From Lysobacter sp. Root76 (GTDB lineage Bacteria > Pseudomonadota > Gammaproteobacteria > Xanthomonadales > Xanthomonadaceae), in assembly GCF_001428685.1 (NCBI RefSeq), contig NZ_LMIK01000009.1:173023-237022 (forward strand): DNA of 64,000 nucleotides, read 5' to 3'. Position numbers and translations under genes: made by a program. Positions 54,549 through 64,000 of the stretch are shown here, one piece after another; the stretch's first letter is position 1; the number at the start of each line of letters is the position of its first letter. The notes beneath the pieces are model-generated. The model was not told the DNA's origin, searched no databases, and saw only the letters and a list, made by a program, of their open reading frames with translations.

Positions 54549-55568
54549 TCACTGGCGTGCGGCGTGAAGCAGGATTTCGTGCTCGCCCACGCGCCGCGAC
54601 TGCAGCGACCAGCCGCGCTCCAGGGCCGCCAGCAGGGCGTCCTGATCGTCGATGTGGAACACGCCGCTGACCTTGAGCGCACCCAGCTCCGGCTGCTCCA
54701 GGCGCAGCTGGGTCTTGGAATAGCGGTTCATCTCGCCCAGCAGCTGGTCGAGACGGCGGTCCTTGAACACCAGATCGCCCTGCGGCCAGGCCTGGGCCAC
54801 CGCCAGGTCCAGCGGACGCTTGGCCGCGAGCGCGCCGCTGCCGTCGATGCGGACCTGCTCGCCCGGCGCCAGGGTGCTGACGGCGCGCGCGGCGTCGGCG
54901 CCGACCGCGACCTCGACCACGCCCTCGATCAGGCCGACATCGACCGCCGTGCCGTCGCGGCTGACCTGGAAGGTGGTGCCGATGTCGCGGATGGTGCCGG
55001 CTCCGGCCTTGACCAGGAACGGACGCGGCGCGCGGCCGCTGCCGGTATCCCCGCCGACCGCGAACTGGACCCGCCCCTGGGCCACCTCGACCGTGCGCGC
55101 ATCGCGGTCGAAGCGCGTGGTCACCGCCGTATGGGTGTCCAGCAGCAGGGTGGTGCCGTCGCTCAGGACGACGCTGCGCTGCTCGCCGATGGAGGTGGCA
55201 TAGCGCGCGATCTGGGCCGGCGGCGCGCGCTGCATCCACGCCGCCACGCCGATCGCGACCGCCAGGGTCGCGGCGATCGCCGCGCCCGGGGCCAGCCAGG
55301 GGTGCAGGCCGGCGCCGCGCCGGGCGGTGTCGCGGCGCGCCGCGCGCGCGGCCGCGCGCAGCAAGTCGTCGTCGCCCAGCGCGGCCGACAGCTCGTGGAT
55401 ACGCTCGACCTCGCGGTAATCGCGGGGATGGGCCGGCGACTGCCCCAGCCAGCGCTCGAAGGCCTCGCGGTCGCGGGCGTCGCTGTCGGGCGCGTTCAGC
55501 CGCGCCACCCAGGCTTCGGCCTGGTCCGGTTCGTCGTATCGGTTCGAATTCGCGCTTGCGGTATTCAT
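54549..55568 (-). CDS. FecR-type anti-sigma factor
   Basis: The 339-residue protein has a cytoplasmic N-terminal DUF4880-like part (AEAWVARLNAPDSDARDREAF), one membrane helix at about 91-111, and a periplasmic FecR domain (IGEQRSVVLSDGTTLLLDTHTAV; ERGWSLQSRR at the C-terminus). It would hold the adjacent sigma factor inactive until the STN receptor signals. Its ATG overlaps the sigma stop (ATGA). Confidence 0.93.
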   Translation of the reverse strand: MNTASANSNRYDEPDQAEAWVARLNAPDSDARDREAFERWLGQSPAHPRDYREVERIHELSAALGDDDLLRAAARAARRDTARRGAGLHPWLAPGAAIAATLAVAIGVAAWMQRAPPAQIARYATSIGEQRSVVLSDGTTLLLDTHTAVTTRFDRDARTVEVAQGRVQFAVGGDTGSGRAPRPFLVKAGAGTIRDIGTTFQVSRDGTAVDVGLIEGVVEVAVGADAARAVSTLAPGEQVRIDGSGALAAKRPLDLAVAQAWPQGDLVFKDRRLDQLLGEMNRYSKTQLRLEQPELGALKVSGVFHIDDQDALLAALERGWSLQSRRVGEHEILLHAARQ

Positions 55569-56155
55569 GCGCCACCTGCCATGTCAGGTAGATTTTCTCT
55601 CAGATGCAAGCGCAACAGGACCAGCGCGCGGCCGATATGTTTCTCCACGGCCTTGATGGAGATCCCACAATGGCGCGCGATCTCGGTATAGCTCATGCCT
55701 TCGATGCGGTTGAGCAGGTAGACCTGCCGGCACTTGGCCGGCAGCCGCAGGATCGCCTCACGCACGCGCGCCAGCTCCTGTTGGTTGGCCACGCGCTGGT
55801 CGTGGGCGAGGTCCGCCGACGGCAAGCCGTGGAAATGCTGATCGAAGCTCACGTGCGCCGACGCGTGCTGGCTTTGCTGGCGGCGGCCGCGGTCGTTGAA
55901 CTCGTTCATCGCGATCCGGTACATCAGCAGCTTGAGCTGCTCGGCCGGCTGGCCGCGGTAGCGCATCAGCCGGACCAGGCTCTCCTGGGCGATGTCCTTG
56001 GCGTCTTCCTCGCCGGTGCGCTTGCTCAGGAAGCGGACCAGGGCCTCGCGGTGCTCGAGCACGAAGCGCTCGAAGCCGTCGTCGCCGCGCGGACGCGGCG
56101 CAGGATGCTCCGGCTCGGGATGCTCCGGCTCGGGCGGATCCGAATAGGCGTTCAT
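55565..56155 (-). CDS. FecI-type ECF sigma factor
   Basis: The 196-residue sigma factor starts MNAYSDPPEPEHPEPEH, with a duplicated PEPEH in an acidic/proline tail. Regions 2 (FVLEHREALVRFLSKRTGEEDAKDIAQES) and 4 (LPAKCRQVYLLNRIEGMSYTEIARHCGISIKAVEKHIGRA) are FecI-like. It would transcribe the receptor gene downstream. An ATG nine codons earlier is possible. Confidence 0.92.
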   Translation of the reverse strand: MNAYSDPPEPEHPEPEHPAPRPRGDDGFERFVLEHREALVRFLSKRTGEEDAKDIAQESLVRLMRYRGQPAEQLKLLMYRIAMNEFNDRGRRQQSQHASAHVSFDQHFHGLPSADLAHDQRVANQQELARVREAILRLPAKCRQVYLLNRIEGMSYTEIARHCGISIKAVEKHIGRALVLLRLHLRENLPDMAGGA

Positions 56156-56497
56156 ATAAGCGTGATGCACGGGGCGAACCAAGGGCTCAGGCCGCCGCGG
56201 CGCGGTGCCGGCGCGACGGACCGTGGCGCGAGGCGCCGGCTGCTGCGCTGGAAACCAGATCGTTCATCGGCACCTGCCCCTGTTGGCGTTGCGTGGTAAC
56301 ACCGGAACGGCCGCGCTGGGCGGCGAACCGGCATGCGCTAGCTTTGTAACATGGAATCCGCTACCCCTAAGAAGGGCCGGCGACCGTGCCGAAGCCGATC
56401 AAGCGCGACCCTCATCGCAATCCCGTAACGCGATCCGGCTCGTGGAACCCTACCCAACTCGGCTAGAATCTCGGGGTTTGCTCACCCAGAGGTCCGT
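56156..56497. other. Divergent gap between sigma factor gene and pyrH
   Basis: About 340 bases without a credible gene. It should hold the promoter of the sigma/FecR/receptor cassette on one strand and that of pyrH on the other; TAGAAT at 56464-56469 is a possible -10 for pyrH. No other structure stood out. Confidence 0.5.
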
Positions 56498-57220
56498 ATG
56501 TCCCAGCTCGCCTGTCGCCGTGTCCTGCTCAAGTTGTCCGGCGAGGCGCTGATGGGGGACGAGGACTACGGCATCGACCCCAAGGTGATCGGCCGGCTCG
56601 CCCGCGAGGTGGTCGAGGCCCAGCACGCCGGGGCCGAGGTCGCGCTGGTGATCGGCGGCGGCAACATCTTCCGCGGCGCCGGCCTGGCCGCCGGCGGCAT
56701 GGACCGGGTCACCGGCGACCAGATGGGCATGCTCGCCACCGTCATCAACGCCCTGGCGATGCAGGACGCGCTGGAGAAGCTCGGCGCCAAGGCGCGGGTG
56801 ATGAGCGCGATCAAGATCAACGACGTCTGCGAGGACTACATCCGCCGGCGCGCGATCCGCCACCTGGAAAAGGGCCGCCTGGTGATCTTCGCCGCCGGCA
56901 CCGGCAACCCCTTCTTCACCACCGACTCGGGCGCCGCGCTGCGCGCGATCGAGATCGGCGCCGACCTGCTGCTGAAGGCGACCAAGGTCGACGGCGTCTA
57001 CGACAAGGACCCGAAGAAGCACAGCGACGCGGTCCGCTACGACAAGCTCAGCTACGACCAGGTGATCGCGCGCGACCTGCAGGTCATGGACACGGCCGCG
57101 TTCGCGCTGTGCCGCGACAGCGACCTGCCGCTGCGCATCTTCGACATGAGCCAGCCGGGCGTGCTGCTGCGGATCCTGCGCGGCGAGCACATCGGTACGC
57201 TGGTGCAGGGGCGCGGCTGA
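56498..57220 (+). CDS. pyrH: Uridylate (UMP) kinase
   Basis: The 240-residue amino-acid-kinase-fold protein has [46 protein letters not shown] and [13 protein letters not shown], all PyrH hallmarks. It phosphorylates UMP to UDP. It lies apart from tsf here but is still followed, after two genes, by frr. Confidence 0.97.
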   Translation: MSQLACRRVLLKLSGEALMGDEDYGIDPKVIGRLAREVVEAQHAGAEVALVIGGGNIFRGAGLAAGGMDRVTGDQMGMLATVINALAMQDALEKLGAKARVMSAIKINDVCEDYIRRRAIRHLEKGRLVIFAAGTGNPFFTTDSGAALRAIEIGADLLLKATKVDGVYDKDPKKHSDAVRYDKLSYDQVIARDLQVMDTAAFALCRDSDLPLRIFDMSQPGVLLRILRGEHIGTLVQGRG

Positions 57221-57257
57221 TCGCGGCTGCGCGGCAAGACTCGCTCTGATCCGCAAA

Positions 57258-57599
57258 ATGATCGCGCTGCACGAAGCGAACCTGGCAGACATGCCCGATC
57301 ATGGGGTCCTGAACGACCCCTGGACCTACGACGTCGTCGAAGCGCGCTACGTGGCAGGAAGGCGTCCGTTCGGAACGCTCGACCTTGTCCTGGAAAAGGA
57401 CGGCCAGCGCCTGGTGCTGCGTTTCACCGATGCGCACGATCTGGCGATAGACCCGGGATTTCCCTACTGCTACATGGGCCTCGAGCTCCTGGACGTATCC
57501 AGCATCGGTTGGGAGCGCACCCGTATCCGGGTCCAGGGCTCCGAGGACGCGCCGGGCATCCGCTTCTGGGCCGGCGACGTGCAGCGCATCGACGGCTGA
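57258..57599 (+). CDS. Small protein of unknown function
   Basis: The 113-residue protein shows alternating strands (VVEARYVAGRRPFGTLDLVLEKDG; RIRVQGSEDAPGIRFWAGDV) and ends just before the cation transporter. No family recognised, no signal peptide, no clear ribosome binding site; a start at 57291 (MPDHGV) is possible. Confidence 0.5.
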   Translation: MIALHEANLADMPDHGVLNDPWTYDVVEARYVAGRRPFGTLDLVLEKDGQRLVLRFTDAHDLAIDPGFPYCYMGLELLDVSSIGWERTRIRVQGSEDAPGIRFWAGDVQRIDG

Positions 57600-57644
57600 C
57601 GGCCTGTAATAGTGTCCCCGCGTGCGCCGTGGCAGCATCCGCGC

Positions 57645-58565
57645 ATGCACTCGCACAACCACGATCACGCCGCGAACGGCACCCGCGCCTTCGCCGCCAT
57701 CACCCTGATCAATCTCGCCTACACCGCGCTCGAGGCCGGTTACGGTTTCGCCACTAATTCGCTGGCCCTGTTGTCCGATGCGCTGCACAACCTCGGCGAC
57801 GTGCTCGGCCTGGGCCTGGCCTGGGGCGCGGCGGTGCTGGCCAAGCGCACGCCCACCGACCGCCACACCTACGGCTGGCGCCGCGCCACCCTGCTGTCGC
57901 CGCTGGCCAATGCGCTGCTGCTGGTCGCGTTCTCCGGCGCCCTGGCCTGGGAGGCGATCCGCCGCTTCAGCGCCCCGCCGGAAATCCCGGCGCTGCCGGT
58001 GATGGTGGTCGCCGCGATCGGCATCGCGGTCAACCTGGGGGCGGCCTGGTTCGTGCGCGACGGCCACGCCCAGGACCTCAACCGCCGCGGCGCCTTCCTG
58101 CACCTGGTCGCCGACGCCGCGGTGTCGCTGGCGGCGGTGCTGGCCGGCGCCGGCATGTGGTGGCTGAGCTGGGAATGGCTGGACCCGGTGATCGCGCTGT
58201 TGATCGGCGTGGTGGTCGCGGTCGGCGCGTTCGGGCTGCTGCGCGAAAGCTTCAATGCGGCGATGGACGCGGTGCCGCGCGGCATCGACCAGACCCAGGT
58301 CGCGGCCTTCCTGGCGCAGCAGCCCGGCGTGGTCGCGGTCCATCATCTGCATATCTGGTCGCTGGGCGCGGGCGAAATCGCGATGACCGCGCACCTGGTG
58401 CGCCCGGACGACAGCGACCACGACGTGTTCATCGACCGCCTCAACCACGCACTCGACGAGCGCTTCGGCATCAACCACCCGACCCTGCAGGTCGAGCACG
58501 GCCGCAGCTGCGAACACGACCGCCACGACCGCGCGCCGCACGGCGATCACGCCCACGAGCATTGA
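57645..58565 (+). CDS. Cation diffusion facilitator (CDF) metal exporter
   Basis: The 306-residue protein has six transmembrane helices with the metal site motifs ALLSDALHNLGD (helix 2) and HLVADAAVS (helix 5), His-rich tails at both ends (MHSHNHDHAANG; HDRAPHGDHAHEH), and a C-terminal cytoplasmic domain. It is of the ZitB/CzcD type and exports zinc or a similar divalent ion. It sits between pyrH and frr, which are normally adjacent. Confidence 0.93.
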   Translation: MHSHNHDHAANGTRAFAAITLINLAYTALEAGYGFATNSLALLSDALHNLGDVLGLGLAWGAAVLAKRTPTDRHTYGWRRATLLSPLANALLLVAFSGALAWEAIRRFSAPPEIPALPVMVVAAIGIAVNLGAAWFVRDGHAQDLNRRGAFLHLVADAAVSLAAVLAGAGMWWLSWEWLDPVIALLIGVVVAVGAFGLLRESFNAAMDAVPRGIDQTQVAAFLAQQPGVVAVHHLHIWSLGAGEIAMTAHLVRPDDSDHDVFIDRLNHALDERFGINHPTLQVEHGRSCEHDRHDRAPHGDHAHEH

Positions 58566-58639
58566 CGCCGGCGCCCGCGCGGCGCCCCCGGAACCGGCTC
58601 CGGGCCTGCCTTCGGGCCGCAAATGCGGCCCCGGGCCTA

Positions 58640-58645
58640 TATAAT
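58640..58645 (+). promoter_or_regulatory. Consensus -10 element upstream of frr
   Basis: TATAAT, a perfect -10 hexamer in very GC-rich DNA, lies 35 bases before frr. The -35 is not recognisable. A hairpin (GGGCCGC/GCGGCCC, 58614-58632) just upstream may end the previous transcript. Confidence 0.6.
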
Positions 58646-58680
58646 CCCGCGATTACCGTTCATAAGGACCGGAGCCGGCG

Positions 58681-59238
58681 ATGCTCAACGACATCAAGAA
58701 AGACGCCCAGACCCGCATGGCCAAAAGCGTCGAAGCGTTTCGCCACGACCTGACCCGGGTCCGCACCGGCCGCGCCTCGACCGCGCTGGTCGACCACCTC
58801 AAGGTCAACTACTACGGCTCCGACATGCCCCTGTCGCAGGTCGCCAGCGTCGCCATCTCCGACGCCCGCACGCTGATGATCACGCCCTGGGAAAAGCAGA
58901 TGGTCGGCCCGGTCGAGAAGGCGATCCTGGCCTCCGACCTCGGCCTGACCCCGAACACCGCCGGCACCGTGATCCGGATCAACCTGCCCGCCCTCACCGA
59001 GGAGCGCCGCAAGGAGCTGAGCAAGCACGTCCACGGCGAAGGCGAAACCGCCAAGATCGCGATCCGCAACATCCGCCGCGACGCCAACCACCAGATCAAG
59101 GAACTGCTGAAGGACAAGCAGATCACCGAGGACGAGGCCGGCCGCAGCGAAACCGAGATCCAGAAGATCACCGACAGCGCGATCAAGGACGTCGACGAGG
59201 TGATCAAGGCCAAGGAACAGGAACTGATGGCGGTCTGA
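58681..59238 (+). CDS. frr: Ribosome recycling factor
   Basis: The 185-residue protein matches RRF across its length (RTGRASTALVDHLKVNYYGS; RRDANHQIKELLKD; DVDEVIKAKEQELMAV). With EF-G it splits post-termination ribosomes. GGAG lies before the ATG, and a -10 element lies upstream. Confidence 0.97.
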   Translation: MLNDIKKDAQTRMAKSVEAFRHDLTRVRTGRASTALVDHLKVNYYGSDMPLSQVASVAISDARTLMITPWEKQMVGPVEKAILASDLGLTPNTAGTVIRINLPALTEERRKELSKHVHGEGETAKIAIRNIRRDANHQIKELLKDKQITEDEAGRSETEIQKITDSAIKDVDEVIKAKEQELMAV

Positions 59239-59429
59239 GGCCGCACCGTCCGCGCGGCCGCGTCGTCCGGCATCGAACTTTCGCCGGCCGCGCCGGTCCG
59301 CTACTGACCTGTCCGGGCAGGCTCGAAACACCGAGCCCGCGCACGACCGGCCCGCGCCCGCAGCGCGGACCGGCCGCCCGCCGCCTGAACCCGCCTACCC
59401 CATCCGCTTCCAGGTCCGCCGCCGGCTCC

Positions 59430-60203
59430 ATGCCTTCCGATTCCGCCCCCGCCGCGCCGCCGGTCCCGCGCCACCTCGCCGTCATCATGGACGGCAACGG
59501 TCGCTGGGCCGAACGCCGCCGTCGCCCGCGCATGATCGGGCACCGTGCCGGCGCGCGCGCGGTCGACGTCTGCATCGATTTCTGCATCGAGCGCGGGATC
59601 CGGGCGCTGACCCTGTTCGCCTTCTCCAGCGAAAACTGGGGCCGGCCCGAGGACGAGGTCGGCGCGCTGATGAAGCTGTTCCTCAACGCCCTGGAGCGCG
59701 AGGTCGACGAACTCGACCGGCGCGGCGTCCGGGTGCGCTTCATCGGCGAGCGCGAGCGCTTCGCCGCGCCGATCCGCCAGCGCATGGACGCCGCCGAGCA
59801 GCAGACCCGCCACAACGACAGGCTGCACCTGACCATCGCCGCCAGCTACGGCGGGCGCTGGGACATCGCCCAGGCCGCGCGTTCGCTGGCCCAGGACGTG
59901 GCCGCCGGCCGCCTGGCCCCCGAGGCCGTGGACGAGGCCGCGCTGGCCGCGCGCATGGCCCTGGCCGACCTGCCGGCGCCGGACCTGTTCATCCGCACCG
60001 GCGGCGACACCCGGATCAGCAATTTCCTGCTTTGGCAGCTGGCCTACACCGAACTGTGGTTCACCGATGCGTTGTGGCCGGAACTGGATGCGGCCACACT
60101 CCAGCGCGCCCTCGACGATTTCGCCCGCCGGGAACGCCGCTACGGCCTGACCGGCGCGCAGATCGCCGCGCGCTCCAACGATTCCGACGAGACCGCTGCA
60201 TGA
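59430..60203 (+). CDS. uppS: Undecaprenyl diphosphate synthase
   Basis: The 257-residue cis-prenyltransferase has [13 protein letters not shown] (D21), [11 protein letters not shown] and [27 protein letters not shown]. It makes the lipid carrier for peptidoglycan. The gap from frr, about 190 bases, contains no gene. The stop overlaps the start of cdsA (ATGA). Confidence 0.96.
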   Translation: MPSDSAPAAPPVPRHLAVIMDGNGRWAERRRRPRMIGHRAGARAVDVCIDFCIERGIRALTLFAFSSENWGRPEDEVGALMKLFLNALEREVDELDRRGVRVRFIGERERFAAPIRQRMDAAEQQTRHNDRLHLTIAASYGGRWDIAQAARSLAQDVAAGRLAPEAVDEAALAARMALADLPAPDLFIRTGGDTRISNFLLWQLAYTELWFTDALWPELDAATLQRALDDFARRERRYGLTGAQIAARSNDSDETAA

Positions 60204-61051
60204 CCCGAACCCGCCTGATCGCCGCGCTGGTAATGACCCCGTTCGCGATCGCGGCGATCCTGTTGCTGCCTACGCCCTGGGTGATGGCGGTGGCCGCGGT
60301 GCTGTTCCTGATCGGGCTGTGGGAGTGGTTCGACCTGACCGAAATCGAAGACACCCTCTCGCGCACCGTGCTGCTGGCCGCCAACCTGGCGCTGATGGTC
60401 GCGATCGTCTGGGCCTCGCGCTCGGGCGCGCCCGAGGTCGCCGGGGTGCCGTCGATGGTGCTGTTCAAGATCGCCTCCCTGGTCGGCGTGATCTGGTGGC
60501 TGCTTGCCCTGTTCTGGCTGCAGCGTTACCAATTCGCGAGCAATCACGAGTCCTATGCGCGTGCGTTCAAGCTCGCCGCCGGCGCGCTCAGCGTGATCCC
60601 GGCCTGGTGCGCCTTGACCTGGATCCACGCCGGCCAGCCCAACGGCCATCGCTGGCTGCTGACCGCGCTGGCCGTGGTCTGGGCGGCCGACAGCGGCGCC
60701 TACTTCGCCGGGCGCAAGTTCGGCCGGCTCAAGCTGGCGCCGCGGGTCAGCCCCAACAAGACCATCGAAGGCCTGGTCGGCGGCGTGCTCGCCGGCGTCG
60801 CGGTCGGCATCGCGTTCGCGACCTTCGCCGGCGCCCAGCCGGCGCAACTGCCGGCGGTGGCCCTGGTCGCGTTCGTGGCGGTGCTGTTCTCGGTGGTCGG
60901 CGACCTGTTCGAGAGCCTGCTCAAGCGCCACGCCGGCGTGAAGGATTCCGGCAACCTCATTCCCGGCCACGGCGGCGTCCTCGATCGCGTCGACGGGGTG
61001 CTCGCCGCACTGCCGGTGTTCGCGCTCGGCAAGGCCGTGCTGGGCTTCTGA
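60200..61051 (+). CDS. cdsA: Phosphatidate cytidylyltransferase
   Basis: The 283-residue membrane protein has about eight helices and the C-terminal CdsA signature ([31 protein letters not shown]). It makes CDP-diacylglycerol for phospholipid synthesis. It starts on the stop of uppS. Confidence 0.96.
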   Translation: MTRTRLIAALVMTPFAIAAILLLPTPWVMAVAAVLFLIGLWEWFDLTEIEDTLSRTVLLAANLALMVAIVWASRSGAPEVAGVPSMVLFKIASLVGVIWWLLALFWLQRYQFASNHESYARAFKLAAGALSVIPAWCALTWIHAGQPNGHRWLLTALAVVWAADSGAYFAGRKFGRLKLAPRVSPNKTIEGLVGGVLAGVAVGIAFATFAGAQPAQLPAVALVAFVAVLFSVVGDLFESLLKRHAGVKDSGNLIPGHGGVLDRVDGVLAALPVFALGKAVLGF

Positions 61052-61053
61052 AC

Positions 61054-62220
61054 ATGCAGCACATCGCCGTACTCGGCGCGACCGGCTCCATCGGCACCTC
61101 GGCGCTGGACGTGATCGCGCGCCATCCCGAGCGCCTGCGCGTCAGCGTGCTGGCCGCCGGCGGCCGCGTCGAACAACTGCTGAGCCTGTGCGAGCGCCAC
61201 CGTCCGGCGCATGCGGTGATCGCCGACGCGGCCTGCTACCCGGCGCTGCGCGACGGCCTGCGCGCGCGCGGCCTGGACACCCAGGCGCACTGCGGCGACG
61301 AAGCCCTGGTCGCGCTGGTGTCGGGCGACGCCTGCGACACCGTGGTCGCGGCCATCGTCGGCGCGGCCGGGCTGGACTCGACCCTGGCCGCGGCCCGCAG
61401 CGGCAAGCGCCTGCTGCTGGCCAACAAGGAGTCGCTGGTCCTGGCCGGTGAGTTGCTGATGCGTGCCGCGCACGAAGCCGGCACCACCATCGTGCCGATC
61501 GACAGCGAGCACAACGCGATCTTCCAATGCCTGCCCGATGCGCACGCGCATGCCGGTTTGGCACGCATTCTGCTCACTGCGTCCGGCGGCCCGTTCCGCG
61601 GCCGCAGCCGCGAGCAATTGGCGCAGGTCACGCCCGAGCAGGCGGTCGCGCATCCGAAGTGGTCGATGGGCCCGAAGATCTCGGTCGATTCGGCGACCCT
61701 GATGAACAAGGGTCTGGAAGTGATCGAGGCCCACCACCTGTTCGGCGTACCGGGCGAGCGCATCCAGGTGCTGGTGCACCCGCAGAGCCTGGTCCATTCG
61801 CTGGTCGAATTCGTCGACGGCTCGACCCTGGCCCAGCTCGGCCTGCCCGACATGCGCACCGCGCTGGCGGTGGGTTTCGGCTGGCCCGAGCGGATCGCCT
61901 CCGGCGTGGCCGGGCTGGACATGCTGGCCCACGGCCGGCTCGATTTCGAGCCGCCGGACCAGGGCGCTTTCCCCTGCCTGCGCCTGGCCTTCGAGGCCCT
62001 GGCCGCGGGCGGCACCGCCCCGGCGGTGTTGAATGCCGCCAACGAAGTCGCCGTTTCAGCGTTTCTTCAGCGGCGTATCGGTTTCCTAGCGATACCGGCG
62101 CTGGTCGAGGACACCCTCGCGGCGCTCCCCTCCACCCCGGCGACCTCGCTGGCGGTCCTGCGCGATGCCGATGCGCAGGCGCGCCGGTACGCCGGGCAGG
62201 CCATCGACCACAAGGCGTAA
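61054..62220 (+). CDS. dxr: 1-deoxy-D-xylulose 5-phosphate reductoisomerase
   Basis: The 388-residue protein has the NADPH motif [15 protein letters not shown], the [16 protein letters not shown] segment, and the substrate loop [16 protein letters not shown] and [19 protein letters not shown]. It catalyses the first committed step of the MEP isoprenoid pathway. It follows cdsA by two bases. Confidence 0.97.
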   Translation: MQHIAVLGATGSIGTSALDVIARHPERLRVSVLAAGGRVEQLLSLCERHRPAHAVIADAACYPALRDGLRARGLDTQAHCGDEALVALVSGDACDTVVAAIVGAAGLDSTLAAARSGKRLLLANKESLVLAGELLMRAAHEAGTTIVPIDSEHNAIFQCLPDAHAHAGLARILLTASGGPFRGRSREQLAQVTPEQAVAHPKWSMGPKISVDSATLMNKGLEVIEAHHLFGVPGERIQVLVHPQSLVHSLVEFVDGSTLAQLGLPDMRTALAVGFGWPERIASGVAGLDMLAHGRLDFEPPDQGAFPCLRLAFEALAAGGTAPAVLNAANEVAVSAFLQRRIGFLAIPALVEDTLAALPSTPATSLAVLRDADAQARRYAGQAIDHKA

Positions 62221-62252
62221 CGCATGGCCCCGACCCGCACCGTGGAACTCCC

Positions 62253-63614
62253 ATGAGCGAATTCATCGGCTCGGTCTGGTGGCTGCTGGTCAGCCTGGGT
62301 GTGCTCGTGACCTTCCACGAGTTCGGCCACTATTGGGTCGCGCGACGCTGTGGGGTCAAGGTGCTGCGCTTCTCGGTCGGCTTCGGCAAGCCGCTGTGGA
62401 TGCGCCGCGACCGCAACGGCACCGAATTCGCGATCGCCGCGGTTCCGCTCGGCGGTTACGTCAAGATGCTCGACGAGCGCGAAGGCGACGTCGATCCGGC
62501 CGAGGCCCCGCAGGCCTTCAATCGCCAGCACGTGTTCAAGCGCATCGCGATCGTCGCCGCCGGCCCGATCGCCAACCTGATCCTGTGCGTGGCGCTGTTC
62601 TGGCTGATGTTCGTGATCGGCCGGCCGGACTACGCGCCCGCGGTCGGCCAGGTCGAAGGCCTGGCCGCGCAGTCGGGCCTGGCCCGCGGCGACATCATCG
62701 TCGCCATCGGCGAGCGCGCCACGCCCACCACCACCGAGGCCGGCATGGCCCTGCTGTCGGCGGCGCTGGATCGCAGCGACGTGGCGATGCGGGTGCGCGG
62801 CGACGACGGCCGCGAGACGGTCCGCACCCTGCGCCTGTCGAAGCTGCCGGCCGGCATCGACGAGCGCGAACTGCTCAACCACACCGGCCTGATCTGGCGC
62901 CACCAGCTGTTGCCGGCGGTGATCGGCCGCGTGCTGCCGAACCGTCCTGCGTGGGGCGTGTTGGCCGAAGCCGATCGCGTGACCGCAATCGACGGCGAGC
63001 CGGTGCGGTCCTGGGCCGACGTCGCGCCCCTGGTCGACGCCCTGGGCCGGCGCGGCGGCGAGGCCATGATCGAAGTGCAGCGCGGCGACGACCGCCTGGG
63101 GTTCCCGCTGGCGCCGCTGCGCGGCGAAAACCCCGAAACCCACAAGCAGCAATGGATGCTGGGCCTGGAACCGGCCAAGGGCAAACCCCAGCCCGACGCG
63201 GTGCTGCGCTACGGACCGATCGACGCGATCCCCGCCGCCTTGCGCGAAATGGGCCGTCAGACCCAGGACATGGCGGCGATGATCGGCCGTGCGTTCAGCG
63301 GCCGGCTCTCGGTCGAGAACACCGTCGCCGGCCCGATCACCATCGCCCGGGCCGCCAACGACAATGCCCGGCACGGCCCGGCCTGGTATCTGCAGATGCT
63401 GGCGCTGCTGTCGCTGAGCCTGGGGATCCTGAACCTCCTCCCCATCCCGATCTTGGACGGCGGTCACCTGCTGTATTACCTTATCGAGCTGGTCAAGGGC
63501 AGCCCGGTCAGCGAGCGCGTGATGGCCGCCGGCCAATTTGTAGGTCTGGCGCTGATCGTCAGCCTGATGGGCTTGGCGTTCTACAACGACATCGTGAACA
63601 ACCTGGTGCGCTGA
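62253..63614 (+). CDS. rseP: Site-2 protease RseP
   Basis: The 453-residue intramembrane metalloprotease has H22-E23-x2-H26 (TFHEFGHYWVARRCGV) in its first helix, two PDZ domains in the middle and NLLPIPILDGGHLLYY (the LDG metal aspartate) near the C-terminus. It cleaves RseA in the envelope-stress pathway. An upstream frame allows a longer start, but MSEFIG is the conserved start. Confidence 0.96.
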   Translation: MSEFIGSVWWLLVSLGVLVTFHEFGHYWVARRCGVKVLRFSVGFGKPLWMRRDRNGTEFAIAAVPLGGYVKMLDEREGDVDPAEAPQAFNRQHVFKRIAIVAAGPIANLILCVALFWLMFVIGRPDYAPAVGQVEGLAAQSGLARGDIIVAIGERATPTTTEAGMALLSAALDRSDVAMRVRGDDGRETVRTLRLSKLPAGIDERELLNHTGLIWRHQLLPAVIGRVLPNRPAWGVLAEADRVTAIDGEPVRSWADVAPLVDALGRRGGEAMIEVQRGDDRLGFPLAPLRGENPETHKQQWMLGLEPAKGKPQPDAVLRYGPIDAIPAALREMGRQTQDMAAMIGRAFSGRLSVENTVAGPITIARAANDNARHGPAWYLQMLALLSLSLGILNLLPIPILDGGHLLYYLIELVKGSPVSERVMAAGQFVGLALIVSLMGLAFYNDIVNNLVR

Positions 63615-63706
63615 TGCCGGCACTGCCTATCGACCCGATGCCTCGATCGCTCGAAGCCTCGAACCGGCGCCCCGTTGCGGGCGTCAACGAACCCCAACCG
63701 GACGTA

Positions 63707-64000
63707 ATGATGACGCGAACCCCTCCTCGCCGCATGCTCGCCCTCGCCCTCGCCACGGCGTTGACCTCGGCCGCGGCAGCTCCTGCGTTGGCGCAGTCGG
63801 CCGACCCGTTCGCGCTACCCGGCGCGCCGGCCCCGGCGCCGGGTTCGTTCACCGTCAGCGACATCCGCGTCGACGGCCTGCAGCGCATCTCCGCCGGTAC
63901 GGTGTTCACCTACCTGCCGATCGAACGCGGCGACACCATGGACGGCGCCAAGGCCGGCGATGCGATCCGCGCGCTGTACAAGACCGGCTTCTTCGAAGAC
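63707..64000 (+). CDS. bamA: Outer membrane assembly factor BamA, N-terminal part
   Basis: The 5' end (98 codons) runs off the right edge. A signal peptide (cleaved near ALA-Q) leads into a first POTRA domain (FTVSDIRVDGLQRISAGTVF; IRALYKTGFFED). Two adjacent ATGs (63707 and 63710) leave the start undecided. Location after rseP is standard. Confidence 0.95.
   Translation, partial: MMTRTPPRRMLALALATALTSAAAAPALAQSADPFALPGAPAPAPGSFTVSDIRVDGLQRISAGTVFTYLPIERGDTMDGAKAGDAIRALYKTGFFED

Overview
The window is a very GC-rich chromosomal segment of a gammaproteobacterium of the Xanthomonadaceae, most likely Lysobacter or a close relative. The evidence is the gene order (asnB, dapE, arsC-like, dapD, glnD, map, then rpsB and tsf; pyrH, frr, uppS, cdsA, dxr, rseP, bamA), a type IV secretion effector of the XVIPCD family, a TonB receptor with a FecI/FecR-like pair, and palindromic intergenic repeats built on GTGGGAGCGGCGTAAGCCGCGAT. 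Most of it is coding, and dense antisense open frames are a composition artefact. No rRNA, CRISPR, prophage or insertion sequence was seen; one tRNA is present.

Layout. 1-6.9 kb holds housekeeping and metabolic genes: a copper chaperone, an enoyl-CoA isomerase, a sulfurtransferase/Nudix/DUF1289 operon, an FKBP-like protein, an enoyl-CoA hydratase, a small Cys protein and nth. 6.9-14.8 kb is a phosphate-starvation block: an OprP-type porin, two tandem pstS genes each behind Pho boxes, then pstCAB and phoU. 15.0-17.7 kb is a Cys-rich ECF sigma factor followed by hvfA-hvfB-hvfC, a RiPP-type copper-binding peptide system. 17.9-21.9 kb holds rnt, an AhpD-like gene divergent from an ECF41 sigma factor with two matching overlapping promoters, a guanidinium exporter behind a guanidine-II riboswitch, and rlmB. 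After rnr, 24.8-27.9 kb is a putative interbacterial T4SS effector with two tandem lipoprotein immunity candidates and a relic of a second effector start.

28.9-43.7 kb carries tRNA-Leu, parC, tpm, asnB behind an Asn-codon leader peptide and terminator (a classic attenuator layout), a penicillin acylase with a 255-bp tandem duplication at its 3' end, and the dapE/arsC-like/dapD/glnD/map operon. 43.8-64 kb carries a metallo-hydrolase and the rpsB to bamA translation and envelope cluster. That cluster is interrupted between tsf and pyrH by an AIM24 protein, a subtilisin autotransporter and a sigma/FecR/TonB-receptor cassette.

The most noteworthy observations are the apparent asparagine attenuator of asnB, the effector-immunity duplication, the HvfABC locus with a Cys-rich sigma factor, the divergent ECF41 promoters, and the Pho boxes in front of both pstS genes. 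Function calls rest on reading motifs and recalled family features; no database search was run.
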